Made by a program: the position numbers and the translations under genes. The notes under the pieces are model-generated. The model was given only the letters and a program-made list of their open reading frames with translations, made no database searches and was not told where the DNA came from. Of a stretch of 64,000 nucleotides of DNA, positions 26,255 through 35,461 are shown in pieces (the first letter of the stretch is position 1; every line of letters starts with the position of its first letter). Source of the stretch: Bordetella parapertussis (GTDB taxonomy: Bacteria > Pseudomonadota > Gammaproteobacteria > Burkholderiales > Burkholderiaceae_B); NCBI GenBank assembly GCA_945897365.1, contig CAMDFD010000014.1:17970-81969 (forward strand). Direction: 5' to 3'.

Positions 26255-26779
26255 ATGACCCAAACGCCCACGCCCGATTTGACTCTTTTCACCCTCGCCG
26301 AGGCTGCGCAACAGCGCGCGATCCTCGCAAGACGACGCAAACAGCGCCGCCGAGTGGCCAACAGACGCGCTTCGGACAAAACGCGCTCAACCCGCGACAT
26401 GGCCCGCAGCAACAGCCAACGCATTGGGGACCTCTATGAGCGGCGGGCTTGGGAAGTCTTACAGCAGGCAGGCTGCGCCTTGCTGGGGTATCAACTCCGC
26501 TGCCCTCTCGGCGAACTCGATCTGGTGGTCAAAGAGGGCCAAGTCCTTGTTTTCGTCGAAGTGCGCTATCGACGCAGCCGCCTTTACGGCGGCGCGACGG
26601 CTAGCATCACTCGCGCCAAGCAGCAAAGATTGCTCAAAACCATTGATTGGTGGCTACCCAAGCTTGTACGGGAGGCCTTTGGCGGCAAAATGCCGCAGTG
26701 CCGAATCGATCTCGCCACCTTCGACCAAGACAACCTGACTTGGCACCGTGACGCCCTGCGCTTGAGCCAAGATAAGTGA
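26255..26779 (+). CDS. YraN family (UPF0102) endonuclease-like protein
   Basis: 174 residues. The core (GDLYERRAWEVLQQAG, CPLGELDLVVKEGQVLVFVEVRYR, ATASITRAKQQRLLKTIDWWL) is the YraN fold, related to Holliday-junction resolvases; its biochemical role is not settled. The N-terminal 48 residues form an unusual Arg-rich extension (RRRKQRRRVANRR) compared with the 131-residue E. coli protein. An internal ATG at 26399 would give the normal length. Confidence 0.88.
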   Translation: MTQTPTPDLTLFTLAEAAQQRAILARRRKQRRRVANRRASDKTRSTRDMARSNSQRIGDLYERRAWEVLQQAGCALLGYQLRCPLGELDLVVKEGQVLVFVEVRYRRSRLYGGATASITRAKQQRLLKTIDWWLPKLVREAFGGKMPQCRIDLATFDQDNLTWHRDALRLSQDK

Positions 26780-26812
26780 GATAATAAAGATTCTATATTT
26801 CAGATCATAGCC

Positions 26813-27406
26813 ATGGACCTTGCCAACCACCTTGCCGCCCATTTCGAGGATAACATCGCCGCGACAAGACGCAGCATGGATGTGCTCGCCGACCCCCTCA
26901 CGCAGGCAATCGACTTGTGCTTTGGCTGCGTCACCAACAATGCAAAAATTTTAGCGTGTGGCAACGGGGGCTCTGCGGCTGATGCGCAACACTTTATCGC
27001 CGAACTCGTCGGACGTTTCGAGCGTGACCGTTTGCCTCTGGCTGGCGTAGCGCTCAACACCGATACCTCGATCATGACGGCTGTGGGGAATGATTACGGT
27101 TTCGATCATATTTTCTCACGTCAGATCAGTGCGCTTGGTCAACCTGGCGACGTACTTGTTGCGATTTCCACGAGTGGAAACTCAGCGAACGTCAAGCTTG
27201 CCATTGCAGTCGCTCATGAACGTGAAATGCGTGTCATCGCCCTCACTGGCAAAGGCGGCGGCCAGATCAAAGACCTTTTGCTCGATAACGACATCCACCT
27301 GTGTGTGCCGCACGACCGCACCATGCGCATCCAGGAAGTTCACATCCTTCTGTTGCACATCCTGTGCGATGGCATAGATCATTTATTACTTGGAGATCCC
27401 GCATGA
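26813..27406 (+). CDS. diaA: SIS-domain protein, DiaA/GmhA type
   Basis: 197 residues. SIS motifs ILACGNGGSAADAQHFIAELVGRF and LVAISTSGNSANVKLAI; TMRIQEVHILLLHILCDGID near the C-terminus. Both DiaA (DnaA-binding initiation factor) and GmhA (sedoheptulose-7-phosphate isomerase) have this fold. Its place between yraN and a BON lipoprotein matches E. coli yraN-diaA-dolP, which favours DiaA; in betaproteobacteria the same protein may also act as GmhA. It overlaps the next gene by 4 bp. Confidence 0.82.
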   Translation: MDLANHLAAHFEDNIAATRRSMDVLADPLTQAIDLCFGCVTNNAKILACGNGGSAADAQHFIAELVGRFERDRLPLAGVALNTDTSIMTAVGNDYGFDHIFSRQISALGQPGDVLVAISTSGNSANVKLAIAVAHEREMRVIALTGKGGGQIKDLLLDNDIHLCVPHDRTMRIQEVHILLLHILCDGIDHLLLGDPA

Positions 27407-28152
27407 ACCTTAAAAGACAATTTATTCGTCCTTTGATCATATGCGCCGCCGTGATTGCTGCGGGATCGACACTAACTGCCTGTGTGCCCTTACTGGTCGG
27501 CGGAGTCGCAGCAACAACCGGCATGGTCGTCGTCGATCGTCGTAGTTTAGGCGAACAAGTCGATGACAAATCCATCGAACTCAAAATCGGTGGTCAGTTT
27601 CGCGAAAACTTCGGCGATGCGGTTCGCTCAACGATCACTTCCTACGATGGCGTCGTGTTACTCACGGGCGACACCATCAGTAGCGAGTTCAAAAATCGAG
27701 CGGCCGAGATCGCACGCAAAGTCGAACACGTTAAATCCGTCTCCAACCAGATTGCTGTTGTCAAAGAACTGGCCTCCTTTGGCGTTGTGAGCAATGACAT
27801 CTGGATTACCTCTAAGGTCATGACAACCTTGGCGACCACCAAAGACATTCCCTCACGCACCATCGTCGTGACAACAGATCGCAGCGTGGTCTATCTGATG
27901 GGCCTGGTGACCCAACGCGAAGCAGATATGGCAGCCGCCGCCGCAGCCAAAGTCAGCGGTGTCAAGCGCGTCGAAAAACTCTTTCAGATCATCACACCCG
28001 AGGACGCAAAACGCCTGGATGACGCAGCGCGTATGGGGAGCAATAACACCGCGCCCACCACACCTCTAGGCGAAGCCCCGGTAAGCGGCTCGGGAGCGAT
28101 GGGTGGGGATGCCACGCCTGTCGGTGGTGTCCAGGTGATGCCGATTCAATGA
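27403..28152 (+). CDS. BON-domain outer-membrane lipoprotein (DolP/YraP-like)
   Basis: 249 residues. Lipoprotein signal peptide with lipobox LTAC (C27), then two BON domains (about 68-130 and 145-210; FGDAVRSTITSYDGVVLLTG and ITSKVMTTLATTKDIPS fall in them). The C-terminal 35 residues are Gly/Ala/Pro-rich. E. coli DolP supports outer-membrane integrity and activation of the NlpD amidase pathway. ATG 27403 overlaps the diaA stop, so the longer frame starting at 27301 is rejected. Coupled to the downstream thioredoxin by 4 bp. Confidence 0.9.
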   Translation: MNLKRQFIRPLIICAAVIAAGSTLTACVPLLVGGVAATTGMVVVDRRSLGEQVDDKSIELKIGGQFRENFGDAVRSTITSYDGVVLLTGDTISSEFKNRAAEIARKVEHVKSVSNQIAVVKELASFGVVSNDIWITSKVMTTLATTKDIPSRTIVVTTDRSVVYLMGLVTQREADMAAAAAAKVSGVKRVEKLFQIITPEDAKRLDDAARMGSNNTAPTTPLGEAPVSGSGAMGGDATPVGGVQVMPIQ

Positions 28153-28640
28153 AAAAAATCATAGCTCTGATTCTCTTTGTCGTTGTAGGCGGTCTGACAA
28201 CTTGGTTCGTCAGTACCCGCGCGACCTCTGCGCCAGACGTGACATTGACCTCGCTCTCGGGCCAAAAAATCGCTCTCTCTGAGTTGCACGGCAAGGTTGT
28301 GTTGGTCAAGTTTTGGGCGACCAACTGTGTCAGCTGCGTGGCACAGATGCCCGATAACATTGAAAACTATAACAAGTACCATGCTCAAGGCTTTGATCTC
28401 ATCGCCGTAGCCATGGAATACGATCCCGTCAACTTTGTCCAAAAGTTCGTCGAAACACGCAAACTACCCTTCACTGTTGCGCTGGATACACAGGGCGCAG
28501 CCGCAAAAGCCTTTGGTGATGTCAAACTGACCCCGATGGCATTCCTAATCGATAAAAATGGCAATATCATCAAGCGTTATTTGGGCTTGTACGACAAAAC
28601 TGAATTACGCAAATCGATTGAAAAAGCACTCGCGGGTTAA
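28149..28640 (+). CDS. TlpA/ResA-like periplasmic thioredoxin-fold protein
   Basis: 163 residues with an N-terminal membrane anchor or signal (IIALILFVVVGGLTTWFV). The AhpC-TSA/redoxin fold carries the WATNCVSC active site (C60, C63) and the cis-proline region KLTPMAFLID. Probably reduces disulfides in the periplasm, as in cytochrome maturation or protection of an outer-envelope client; the partner is not evident. The start overlaps the BON lipoprotein stop. Confidence 0.88.
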   Translation: MKKIIALILFVVVGGLTTWFVSTRATSAPDVTLTSLSGQKIALSELHGKVVLVKFWATNCVSCVAQMPDNIENYNKYHAQGFDLIAVAMEYDPVNFVQKFVETRKLPFTVALDTQGAAAKAFGDVKLTPMAFLIDKNGNIIKRYLGLYDKTELRKSIEKALAG

Positions 28641-28695
28641 GCTCGCCCTTATAAAAATCCATTTCACTGCTTGTCCACCCTAATGCCTCAGCCAA

Positions 28696-29595
28696 ATGAA
28701 TAGCCAGCCTCCCTCTGCCTCTATGCCTCCCGAAGTCGTCGCAAAAGTGCTCTCTGAGAGCCTGCCCTATATCAAACGCTTCCACGGCAAAACCATCGTC
28801 ATCAAATACGGTGGCAACGCAATGACCGAAGAAGTTCTCCAGCGCAGCTTTGCACATGATGTCGTCTTGCTCAAACTCATCGGACTCAATCCCATCGTCG
28901 TGCACGGTGGTGGCCCCCAGATCGATGAAGCCTTGCGCAGAATTGGCAAGCAAGGCACCTTCATCCAGGGTATGCGCGTCACAGACGCCGAGACCATGGA
29001 GGTCGTAGAGTGGGTACTCGGCGGACAAGTGCAACAAGACATCGTGCTGATGATCAACGAAGCGGGTGGTAAAGCTGTTGGACTGACCGGCAAAGACGGT
29101 TGTTTAATCCAGGCACGCAAGAAAATGATGCCCAATAAGGATGATCCGGCCAACCCACTCGATATCGGTTTCGTGGGTGACATCGCTCATGTCGAACCCG
29201 CCGTCGTCAAGGCCTTGCAGGACGATCAGTTCATTCCCGTGATTTCTCCGATCGGCTACGGCGAAGACGGTCTGGCCTACAACATCAATGCCGATATCGT
29301 CGCGGGCAAAATGGCAGAGGTACTGGGTGCCGAAAAGCTGCTCATGATGACCAACACACCCGGCGTACTCGACAAAGATGGACAATTGCTGCGCAGCCTA
29401 TCGGCACAGACGATCGATGCACTGTTTGCCGACGGCACAATCTCTGGCGGCATGCTCCCCAAAATCTCCTCCGCCCTGGATGCCGCACGTAATGGCGTGA
29501 AATCTGTGCATGTCGTCGATGGTCGCGTCCCGCATTGCCTGCTACTCGAAATCCTAACGGATCGCGGCGTGGGCACCATGATCACCTCAGAGTGA
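28696..29595 (+). CDS. argB: Acetylglutamate kinase
   Basis: 299 residues. Second step of arginine synthesis. VIKYGGNAMTEEVLQ, VHGGGPQIDEALRRIGK, FIQGMRVTDAETMEVVEWVLGG (split), YNINADIVAGKMAEVLGAEKL and GGMLPKISSALDAARNGV match amino-acid kinase ArgB motifs. The start at ATG 28696 fits the usual MPPEVVAKVLSESLPYI region a few residues in. The stop overlaps a GTG start of the following HAD gene. Confidence 0.96.
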   Translation: MNSQPPSASMPPEVVAKVLSESLPYIKRFHGKTIVIKYGGNAMTEEVLQRSFAHDVVLLKLIGLNPIVVHGGGPQIDEALRRIGKQGTFIQGMRVTDAETMEVVEWVLGGQVQQDIVLMINEAGGKAVGLTGKDGCLIQARKKMMPNKDDPANPLDIGFVGDIAHVEPAVVKALQDDQFIPVISPIGYGEDGLAYNINADIVAGKMAEVLGAEKLLMMTNTPGVLDKDGQLLRSLSAQTIDALFADGTISGGMLPKISSALDAARNGVKSVHVVDGRVPHCLLLEILTDRGVGTMITSE

Positions 29596-30362
29596 TTCAC
29601 AAGCGGTTCGCACCCCATGCCCCGATCCGCACGCGGCGAGCCCGCGTGCATACTCCTGCGCGCAAAGCAGCGATTTCCAAAGCCCGCGAACGCGTGTGGC
29701 TGTTCGATCTCGACAATACCTTGCACGACACTTCTTACAAGATATTTCGAGAAATTAATCTTGGCATGACCGCAGCCGTGATGGAGAGCCTGGAGGTCGA
29801 TGAAGCGACCGCCACTCACCTGCGGACAAGCTATTGGAAACGCTACGGAGCCACCATGATCGGATTGGTGCGCCATCATGGTGTAGATGCCCATCAGTTT
29901 TTGCATCGCAGCCACAACTTCGATGTCAGCCCCTTGATTCGAGCCGAACGAGGTTTGGCGCACAAGCTCCGTCGCCTGCCTGGTCGCAAAATTCTTGTGA
30001 CCAATGCGCCACTGCATTATGCCCGCGCTGTCATGAAACATCTCAACATCCTACGCTGCTTCGATGGGTTTTGGGGCATTGAGCAAATGCGTCTGCACGG
30101 ACACTACAAACCCAAACCTTCCGTGACTCTCATGCGTCACATCCTCGCACACGAAGGCATCCATCCACGACGGGCCGTGCTTGTCGAGGATACGACCGCA
30201 AACCTGCGCGGCGCGAGACATGCGGGCTTGCGCACAGTTCATGTCTTTCACCCCGGCACGCCCTTTGCGAAAGGCAAGCGAGGGCGTCCCAATTACGTAG
30301 ACTTACGAGTAAACTGCGTAGGTGATTTATTGCTCCAAAAGCGCACCCTGCAAGGTATGTGA
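29592..30362 (+). CDS. HAD-superfamily pyrimidine 5'-nucleotidase-like phosphatase
   Basis: 256 residues from GTG 29592, which overlaps the argB stop (GTGA). RVWLFDLDNTLHDTSYKIF contains the nucleophile and acid aspartates; KILVTNAPLHYARAVM, KPKPSVTLMRHIL and AVLVEDTTANLRGARHAGL are HAD motifs II-IV of the YjjG/SDT1 pyrimidine-nucleotidase type. An Arg-rich N-terminal segment precedes the core, and GTG 29646 or so is an alternative start. argB-HAD-slmA order is common in betaproteobacteria. The substrate is inferred. Confidence 0.85.
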   Translation: MIHKRFAPHAPIRTRRARVHTPARKAAISKARERVWLFDLDNTLHDTSYKIFREINLGMTAAVMESLEVDEATATHLRTSYWKRYGATMIGLVRHHGVDAHQFLHRSHNFDVSPLIRAERGLAHKLRRLPGRKILVTNAPLHYARAVMKHLNILRCFDGFWGIEQMRLHGHYKPKPSVTLMRHILAHEGIHPRRAVLVEDTTANLRGARHAGLRTVHVFHPGTPFAKGKRGRPNYVDLRVNCVGDLLLQKRTLQGM

Positions 30363-30418
30363 CTTAAAGCTCATGCAATGCTTCATCCTCCTTAACGGCT
30401 AATTCTGGACTTGAGTGT

Positions 30419-31003
30419 ATGTCGGTCAAAACGGGCGAACGCAAACACCAGATTCTGCAAACACTCGCAGAGATGCTAGAGCAACCGCGTGCGGCGCGGA
30501 TCACTACTGCGGCGCTCGCCGCCAAAATGCAACTCTCCGAGGCTGCGCTGTATCGACACTTTGCGAGCAAAGCACAAATGTTCGAAGGCCTCTTCGAATT
30601 TATTGAAACGACCATCTTTACGCTCGTCAACCAAATCGTCGCCACCGAACCAAAAGGTATCGAGCAAGCGCGCAAAATTGCCGTCATGTTAATGACATTC
30701 TCTGAGCGCAACAAAGGGATGACTCGTGTCTTGTGTGGTGATGCGCTCGTCACCGAGGACGAGCGGCTTCAAGGACGCGTCACCCAGATTACAGAGCGCA
30801 TCGATGCCGCGTTCAAACAGTCACTGCGCCAGGCTCTCACAAGCGGTGAAATCAACCCTACAACCGAAATCACCCCACTGTCTGCCGCTCTCACGCATCT
30901 TGTCTTGGGCAGTTGGTTACGCTTTGCACAAAGTGGTTGGCAAGCAGCCCCCTCCAAACATATGCACACGCAACTCAAACTTCTGTTAGATCAGCGCGGC
31001 TAG
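30419..31003 (+). CDS. slmA: Nucleoid occlusion factor SlmA (TetR family)
   Basis: 194 residues. HTH region RITTAALAAKMQLSEAALYRHFASKAQMFEGLFEFIE is close to E. coli SlmA (SEAALYRHFPSKTRMF), as is MTRVLCGDALVTEDERLQGRV. SlmA binds chromosomal sites and blocks FtsZ rings over the nucleoid. Length matches the family (198 in E. coli). The 3' end overlaps convergent moeB by 4 bp. Confidence 0.9.
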   Translation: MSVKTGERKHQILQTLAEMLEQPRAARITTAALAAKMQLSEAALYRHFASKAQMFEGLFEFIETTIFTLVNQIVATEPKGIEQARKIAVMLMTFSERNKGMTRVLCGDALVTEDERLQGRVTQITERIDAAFKQSLRQALTSGEINPTTEITPLSAALTHLVLGSWLRFAQSGWQAAPSKHMHTQLKLLLDQRG

Positions 31004-31752
31004 GTTCGATCCGCACAGACAGGGCAAGCCGGATCACGCTTGACGCGCACGCTATGCCACTGCATTTCAAAGGCATCGAGCATGAACAACCGTCCCTTGA
31101 GTGACGTACCGACACCTGCAAGCACTTTGATCGCCTCGGCAGCCTGCATGCTCCCAATGATCCCGACCAATGGCGCAAAAACGCCTGTTGTCGCGCAACT
31201 CAACGCTTCGATATCATCGGCTTCGGGAAACAAACAGTGATAGCAAGGAGCTTGCTCATCCCGAGGATCAAACACGCTGATTTGACCTTCAAAACGGATG
31301 GCAGCACCTGAGACCAACGGTTTTTGATGGATCACGCATGCTTTGTTCACAGCATGCCGTGTCGCGAAGTTGTCCGTACAGTCCAAGACAACATCGACTG
31401 TGGCAATCTCAGCAAGCAAGCTCTCCGGCTCCATTCTTGTTGTGCGTACCTCAACCTCGATGTCGGGATTCAGGGCCAGCATCGTTTGACGACCAGACTC
31501 GGCTTTGAGCCAGCCGACGCGAGCGTCTGTGTGCAGAATCTGACGTTGCAGGTTACTCAGTTCAATCGTGTCGTGGTCAGCCAAAATAATATGGCCTACA
31601 CCTGCAGAGGCCAGATACAAGGCGGCGGGAGAACCCAGTCCGCCCGCACCAAGAACCAATACCCGCGCCGCGAGTAATTTTTCTTGGGCCTCTATGCCAA
31701 ACTCATCGAGCAAAATATGTCTGGCATAACGAAGAAGCTGGCTATCCTTCAT
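31000..31752 (-). CDS. moeB: HesA/MoeB/ThiF family adenylyltransferase
   Basis: 250 residues, E1-like enzyme. RYARHILLDEFGIEAQEKL, the ATP loop VLVLGAGGLGSPAALYLASAGVG, DNFATRHAVN and the zinc cysteines CYHC...CPVC are present. It activates the C-terminus of MoaD (molybdopterin synthase) or ThiS. MoeB is favoured by sequence, but no moaD/moaE or thiS is nearby to settle it. Start overlaps the ctpA stop by 4 bp (ATGA). Confidence 0.9.
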   Translation of the reverse strand: MKDSQLLRYARHILLDEFGIEAQEKLLAARVLVLGAGGLGSPAALYLASAGVGHIILADHDTIELSNLQRQILHTDARVGWLKAESGRQTMLALNPDIEVEVRTTRMEPESLLAEIATVDVVLDCTDNFATRHAVNKACVIHQKPLVSGAAIRFEGQISVFDPRDEQAPCYHCLFPEADDIEALSCATTGVFAPLVGIIGSMQAAEAIKVLAGVGTSLKGRLFMLDAFEMQWHSVRVKRDPACPVCADRT

Positions 31753-33161
31753 TTGCCCTTTGGCGCAGCTCCGGATGACTCTGCACTCGCCTTCTTAGGG
31801 CGGGGTACCGCCTTTTGGATAGGCTTGCCTTCGAGGAAGTTGAGCGCTTGATTCAACTGGAAGTCCTCAGGCGTACCAAATTGGAAAATCTTGTCTGTGT
31901 CGGCAAGAGGCGCTTCCTCTTCTTTTGTCTTTTTCTCAGACTCTGGTTGTCCGCTGCGGCTATTAGTCAGATGACGCTTAAGGTCTGCCTCGCGTGACAT
32001 ACGGAACAAATCGCCCTCGGCCGTATCGGCCACAACAATATCAGGCATGATGCCAGTCGCCTGAATCGATCGCCCTTTGGGTGTGTAATAACGCGAGGTT
32101 GTTAGCTTGATCGCCGTTGTATCTGAAATCGGCAGGATGACTTGGACCGAGCCCTTACCAAAGGTTCGATTACCCATTATGGTGGCGCGCTTATGGTCCT
32201 GAAGCGCACCCGCGACAATTTCCGAGGCGGAGGCAGAGCCTACGTTGACCAAGACCACCATGGGGACAGTTTTAACCCAAGCAGGCAAACCGACCAAATA
32301 GTCACGTTCACCGCGCGCATAGTCCGCGGAGTTGGATAAATACTTTTGCTTAGCGTCGGGTGCACGACCATCCGTTGACACGACTAAAGTGTCGGGCTTA
32401 AGGAAGGCGGCCGACACACCAATCGCACTTGTCAGCAAACCACCCGGATCATTACGAAGATCTAGAACCAATCCGCGCGGCGCACCTTTTTCACCCAGCT
32501 CTTTCAAGTGGCGCACCAAGTCCACACCGGTTTTTTCCTGGAATTGCGCAATACGGATATAGCCGATATTGTCCGGCAACATCTTGCTGCGCACGCTGCG
32601 CACTCGGATCGTGTCACGGACGATCTTAATGACGATGGGCTGCGCCTGTCCCTGACGAGAAATCGTTAACGTAATCGGCGTCTTGACCGGGCCGCGCATC
32701 ATTTTTACGGCATCTGTTAGCGACAAGCCCTTGGTCGAGGTATCGTTGATTTTAGTAATCACATCACCCGCGCGAATGCCTGCGCGCGCTGCCGGTGTGT
32801 CCTCGATCGGCGAGATCACTTTGACCATGCCATCTTCAGTGCCGACTTCGATACCCAAGCCACCAAACTCACCTTGCGTGGCACTCTGCATTTCTTTGAA
32901 AGCATCCGCATCCAGATAGGCGGAATGAGGATCCAGATCAGACAACATGCCTGAGATCGCACCGCTAATCAGTTTTTTATCAGAAACAGGTTCAACGTAA
33001 TTATTTTTAATCGCGGAAAACACGCTCGAAAACTGACGCAACTCGTCAAGCGGCAAAGGCGAACCTCTTTGGGCGACCGCACTGAGCCCAAGACTTAAGA
33101 GCACACCTGCGATGACGCCAACGGACACCAAACCTATACTACGTATTTTGCGAGTGCTCAT
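31749..33161 (-). CDS. ctpA: S41 family carboxyl-terminal processing protease
   Basis: About 470 residues from ATG 33161; the frame begins at 33173. An N-terminal signal/anchor (IGLVSVGVIAGVLLSLGLS) is followed by FSSVFSAIKNNYVEPV. The PDZ domain follows (about 90-170, GGLGIEVGTEDGMVKVISPI), then the S41 Ser-Lys catalytic core: serine in GSASASEIVAGALQDH and lysine in FGKGSVQVILPI. A periplasmic protease that trims peptidoglycan-related or envelope proteins. The C-terminal tail is Lys/Glu/Ala-rich. It is part of gpmA-envC-ctpA-moeB; the partner could be the EnvC pathway next door. Confidence 0.93.
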   Translation of the reverse strand: MSTRKIRSIGLVSVGVIAGVLLSLGLSAVAQRGSPLPLDELRQFSSVFSAIKNNYVEPVSDKKLISGAISGMLSDLDPHSAYLDADAFKEMQSATQGEFGGLGIEVGTEDGMVKVISPIEDTPAARAGIRAGDVITKINDTSTKGLSLTDAVKMMRGPVKTPITLTISRQGQAQPIVIKIVRDTIRVRSVRSKMLPDNIGYIRIAQFQEKTGVDLVRHLKELGEKGAPRGLVLDLRNDPGGLLTSAIGVSAAFLKPDTLVVSTDGRAPDAKQKYLSNSADYARGERDYLVGLPAWVKTVPMVVLVNVGSASASEIVAGALQDHKRATIMGNRTFGKGSVQVILPISDTTAIKLTTSRYYTPKGRSIQATGIMPDIVVADTAEGDLFRMSREADLKRHLTNSRSGQPESEKKTKEEEAPLADTDKIFQFGTPEDFQLNQALNFLEGKPIQKAVPRPKKASAESSGAAPKGK

Positions 33162-33263
33162 GCACATTCCCAAGTTGAATGCCGATCAAACTAAAAACAA
33201 CAATACAAATAAAACAAAGCGTACTGGTCTGCGCGAAGAATGGCAATCCTGTACCGTACTTTA

Positions 33264-34598
33264 CTAACGGGATAAAAACGTCAAAGGGTCTACGGCTGCA
33301 CCACGATGCCGAATCTCGAAGTATAGGGCCGAATTCACCTGTCCACCGGTACTTCCGGCAAGAGCCAAGGAATCTCCCGCCCGCACCGAATCCCCGACCT
33401 GTTTGAGCAGACTCTGGTTATAGGCATAAACGCTCAAATATTGCTCCCCATGGTCAACGATGAGCAAATTTCCGAATCCCCGAAGCCAGTTGGAATAGAC
33501 CACGGTTCCTCCGCCCACAGCATGGACGGGTGTGCCGCCAGAGGCCTTGATCAACACGCCTCGCCATATGCCACCCTCCGGTCGATTTGTGCCAAAGCGG
33601 GCCATCACAGTGCCCCTCAAGGGCCATCGCAAGCCTTTTTTAAGACCCTCGCCAGACTGAGGAGTCGCCGCGGCCTCAGAGGCACGCGCAGACTCCTTAA
33701 GCTCCTGCTCCTGAGCGACTCTGCGCGCACGCTCGATCTGCTGCTCCTCGGCTCGGCGCGCCGACTCGGCTTGTTTTGCTTGCTCCTCCCGTTTAGCCTG
33801 CTCAGCCAGCTTTGTTTGCTCTGCGCGACGCGCCTCTTCCGCCTTTTTGGCCTCCAGGATCTGTCCGCCAAGTCGATCAATGAGCCCACTCAGTCGCTGG
33901 TCGTCCTGGCCTAAGCGTATGGCCTCAGAGCGTTGAGCCTGAATTTGGCCTTCAATCCTAGCCAGAACCGTTGCGCGTTCCTTTTGCTGCGATTCCAACA
34001 CCGAGCGCTGTTGCGTGGTTTCTCCGACCAACTGCGACACCTCTTTTTGACGCACATCCAAGCGCGCCTCAAGTTGCGCCAAGCGCTCAATCTCGATTTT
34101 CAGCTCGGCAACCGTCTTGGCGCGAGCCTGCGAAATATAGTCGAGGTAGGAAAGATTGCGACTCAGCTCTTGGGGATCATCGCCAGAAAGCAAGGCCGCC
34201 CAAGGCGATAAACCACTTGCATATTGCCGACGCAATTGATCCGAAAGCTCCTCGCGGCGTTGTACCAGAATGCCTTGTTGACGCTGAATCTGGTTTTTTA
34301 ACGCCTCAAGCTCAGTGCGTGCTTTTTTAAGCTGGGTAGACAACTCGTTGAGTCGTCGCGTTGTTTGAGAAATCGCGACCTCGGAGGCCTTGAGGGCGTC
34401 GGCGGCCTCCTTGCGAACGGCCTCGCGCGCGTCCAGCTCCTTTTGGAGCGTTTGAATACGGGCGCGCAAATCGGCTCTCTGACGCTCGACAGCGCTGCGA
34501 CGATTCGCCAAATCGTCTGCCTCAGGCGCGGCCAGCGGTACGCCCACCATGGCCGACAAGGCCACCGCGATGCACCACCGCCAGAACGCCTGTCGCAT
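33264..34598 (-). CDS. envC: Murein hydrolase activator EnvC
   Basis: 444 residues from ATG 34598. Signal peptide, then a long coiled coil (about 25-270, e.g. LNELSTQLKKARTELEALK and RLAQLEARLDVRQKEVSQL) and an Ala/Glu/Arg-rich stretch. The C-terminus is an M23/LytM domain (GTPVHAVGGGTVVYSNWL, LLIVDHGEQYLSVYAYN). The zinc-binding residues of active LytM enzymes are not preserved (AYN replaces the usual GHN/HxH), as in EnvC, which activates amidases at division. The start is 5 bp after the gpmA stop. Confidence 0.92.
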   Translation of the reverse strand: MRQAFWRWCIAVALSAMVGVPLAAPEADDLANRRSAVERQRADLRARIQTLQKELDAREAVRKEAADALKASEVAISQTTRRLNELSTQLKKARTELEALKNQIQRQQGILVQRREELSDQLRRQYASGLSPWAALLSGDDPQELSRNLSYLDYISQARAKTVAELKIEIERLAQLEARLDVRQKEVSQLVGETTQQRSVLESQQKERATVLARIEGQIQAQRSEAIRLGQDDQRLSGLIDRLGGQILEAKKAEEARRAEQTKLAEQAKREEQAKQAESARRAEEQQIERARRVAQEQELKESARASEAAATPQSGEGLKKGLRWPLRGTVMARFGTNRPEGGIWRGVLIKASGGTPVHAVGGGTVVYSNWLRGFGNLLIVDHGEQYLSVYAYNQSLLKQVGDSVRAGDSLALAGSTGGQVNSALYFEIRHRGAAVDPLTFLSR

Positions 34599-34602
34599 AC
34601 GA

Positions 34603-35355
34603 CTATTCCTTTTTCGCCTTGCCTTGCGCCTCGACCGCGGCCATCGCCGCCGCAATTTCGGCTGGATCGCCGAGGTAATAATGCCGGATCGGACGCAAAT
34701 CCTTGTCGAGCTCGTAGACCAGAGGCTGCCCGGTCGGAATATTCAGATGAACAATGTCCTCTTCGGAAACATGGTCAAGATGTTTGATTAATGCACGCAA
34801 GCTATTGCCGTGCGCAGAAATCATCACACGACGACCAGCGCGTATAGCAGGGGCAATCGTTTCTTCCCAAAACGGCAGCACACGCTCGACCGTGTCTTTT
34901 AAACACTCCGTCGCAGGCAATTGCTGCGCGGTCAGTCGTGCATAGCGCGGGTCAAACTTAGGGTGCCTCGGGTCATCGAGTGCGAGTGGATTCGGTGCGA
35001 TTGCGTAGGCGCGCCGCCAGATTAGCACCTGCTCATCCCCATACTGGGCGGCAGTTTCAGCCTTATTGAGGCCCTGGAGCGCGCCATAGTGACGCTCATT
35101 GAGGCGCCAATTGTTATGGACGGGCAGATACATCGCGTCCATCGCATCCAGTGCAATCCAAAGCGTGCGGATGGCGCGTTTGAGCACCGAGGTGAAGGCG
35201 ATATCGAATTCGTAGCCCTGATCTTTCAACATTTGACCAGCTTTACGCGCCTGCTCCCGACCCAGATCAGTCAGATCGACGTCGGTCCAGCCCGTAAAAC
35301 GATTTTCGAGATTCCATTGGCTTTCGCCGTGACGCATCAATACAAGTTTATACAT
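34603..35355 (-). CDS. gpmA: 2,3-bisphosphoglycerate-dependent phosphoglycerate mutase
   Basis: About 250 residues from ATG 35355 (MYKLVLMRHGESQWN). The catalytic histidine is in LMRHGESQW; RHYGALQGLNK and the second histidine in ISAHGNSLRALIKHLD are typical. Interconverts 3- and 2-phosphoglycerate in glycolysis/gluconeogenesis. A GTG at 35364 extends the frame by three codons but is less likely. First gene of a minus-strand operon and divergent from the rhodanese gene. Confidence 0.96.
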   Translation of the reverse strand: MYKLVLMRHGESQWNLENRFTGWTDVDLTDLGREQARKAGQMLKDQGYEFDIAFTSVLKRAIRTLWIALDAMDAMYLPVHNNWRLNERHYGALQGLNKAETAAQYGDEQVLIWRRAYAIAPNPLALDDPRHPKFDPRYARLTAQQLPATECLKDTVERVLPFWEETIAPAIRAGRRVMISAHGNSLRALIKHLDHVSEEDIVHLNIPTGQPLVYELDKDLRPIRHYYLGDPAEIAAAMAAVEAQGKAKKE

Positions 35356-35461
35356 GGCAGACACAGGTTAAAGTGTGGATAAAACATCATTTTATAATTG
35401 TCTGAGTCATATTTCATAACCCGCCCCAAATTTGGGCTGCAACCGCTTCTCTGGATACACC

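Noticed and set aside
29277..30041. 254-aa ORF antisense to argB and the HAD gene
   Set aside because: It spans two well-supported plus-strand genes and shows no domain; it is an open antisense frame caused by codon bias.
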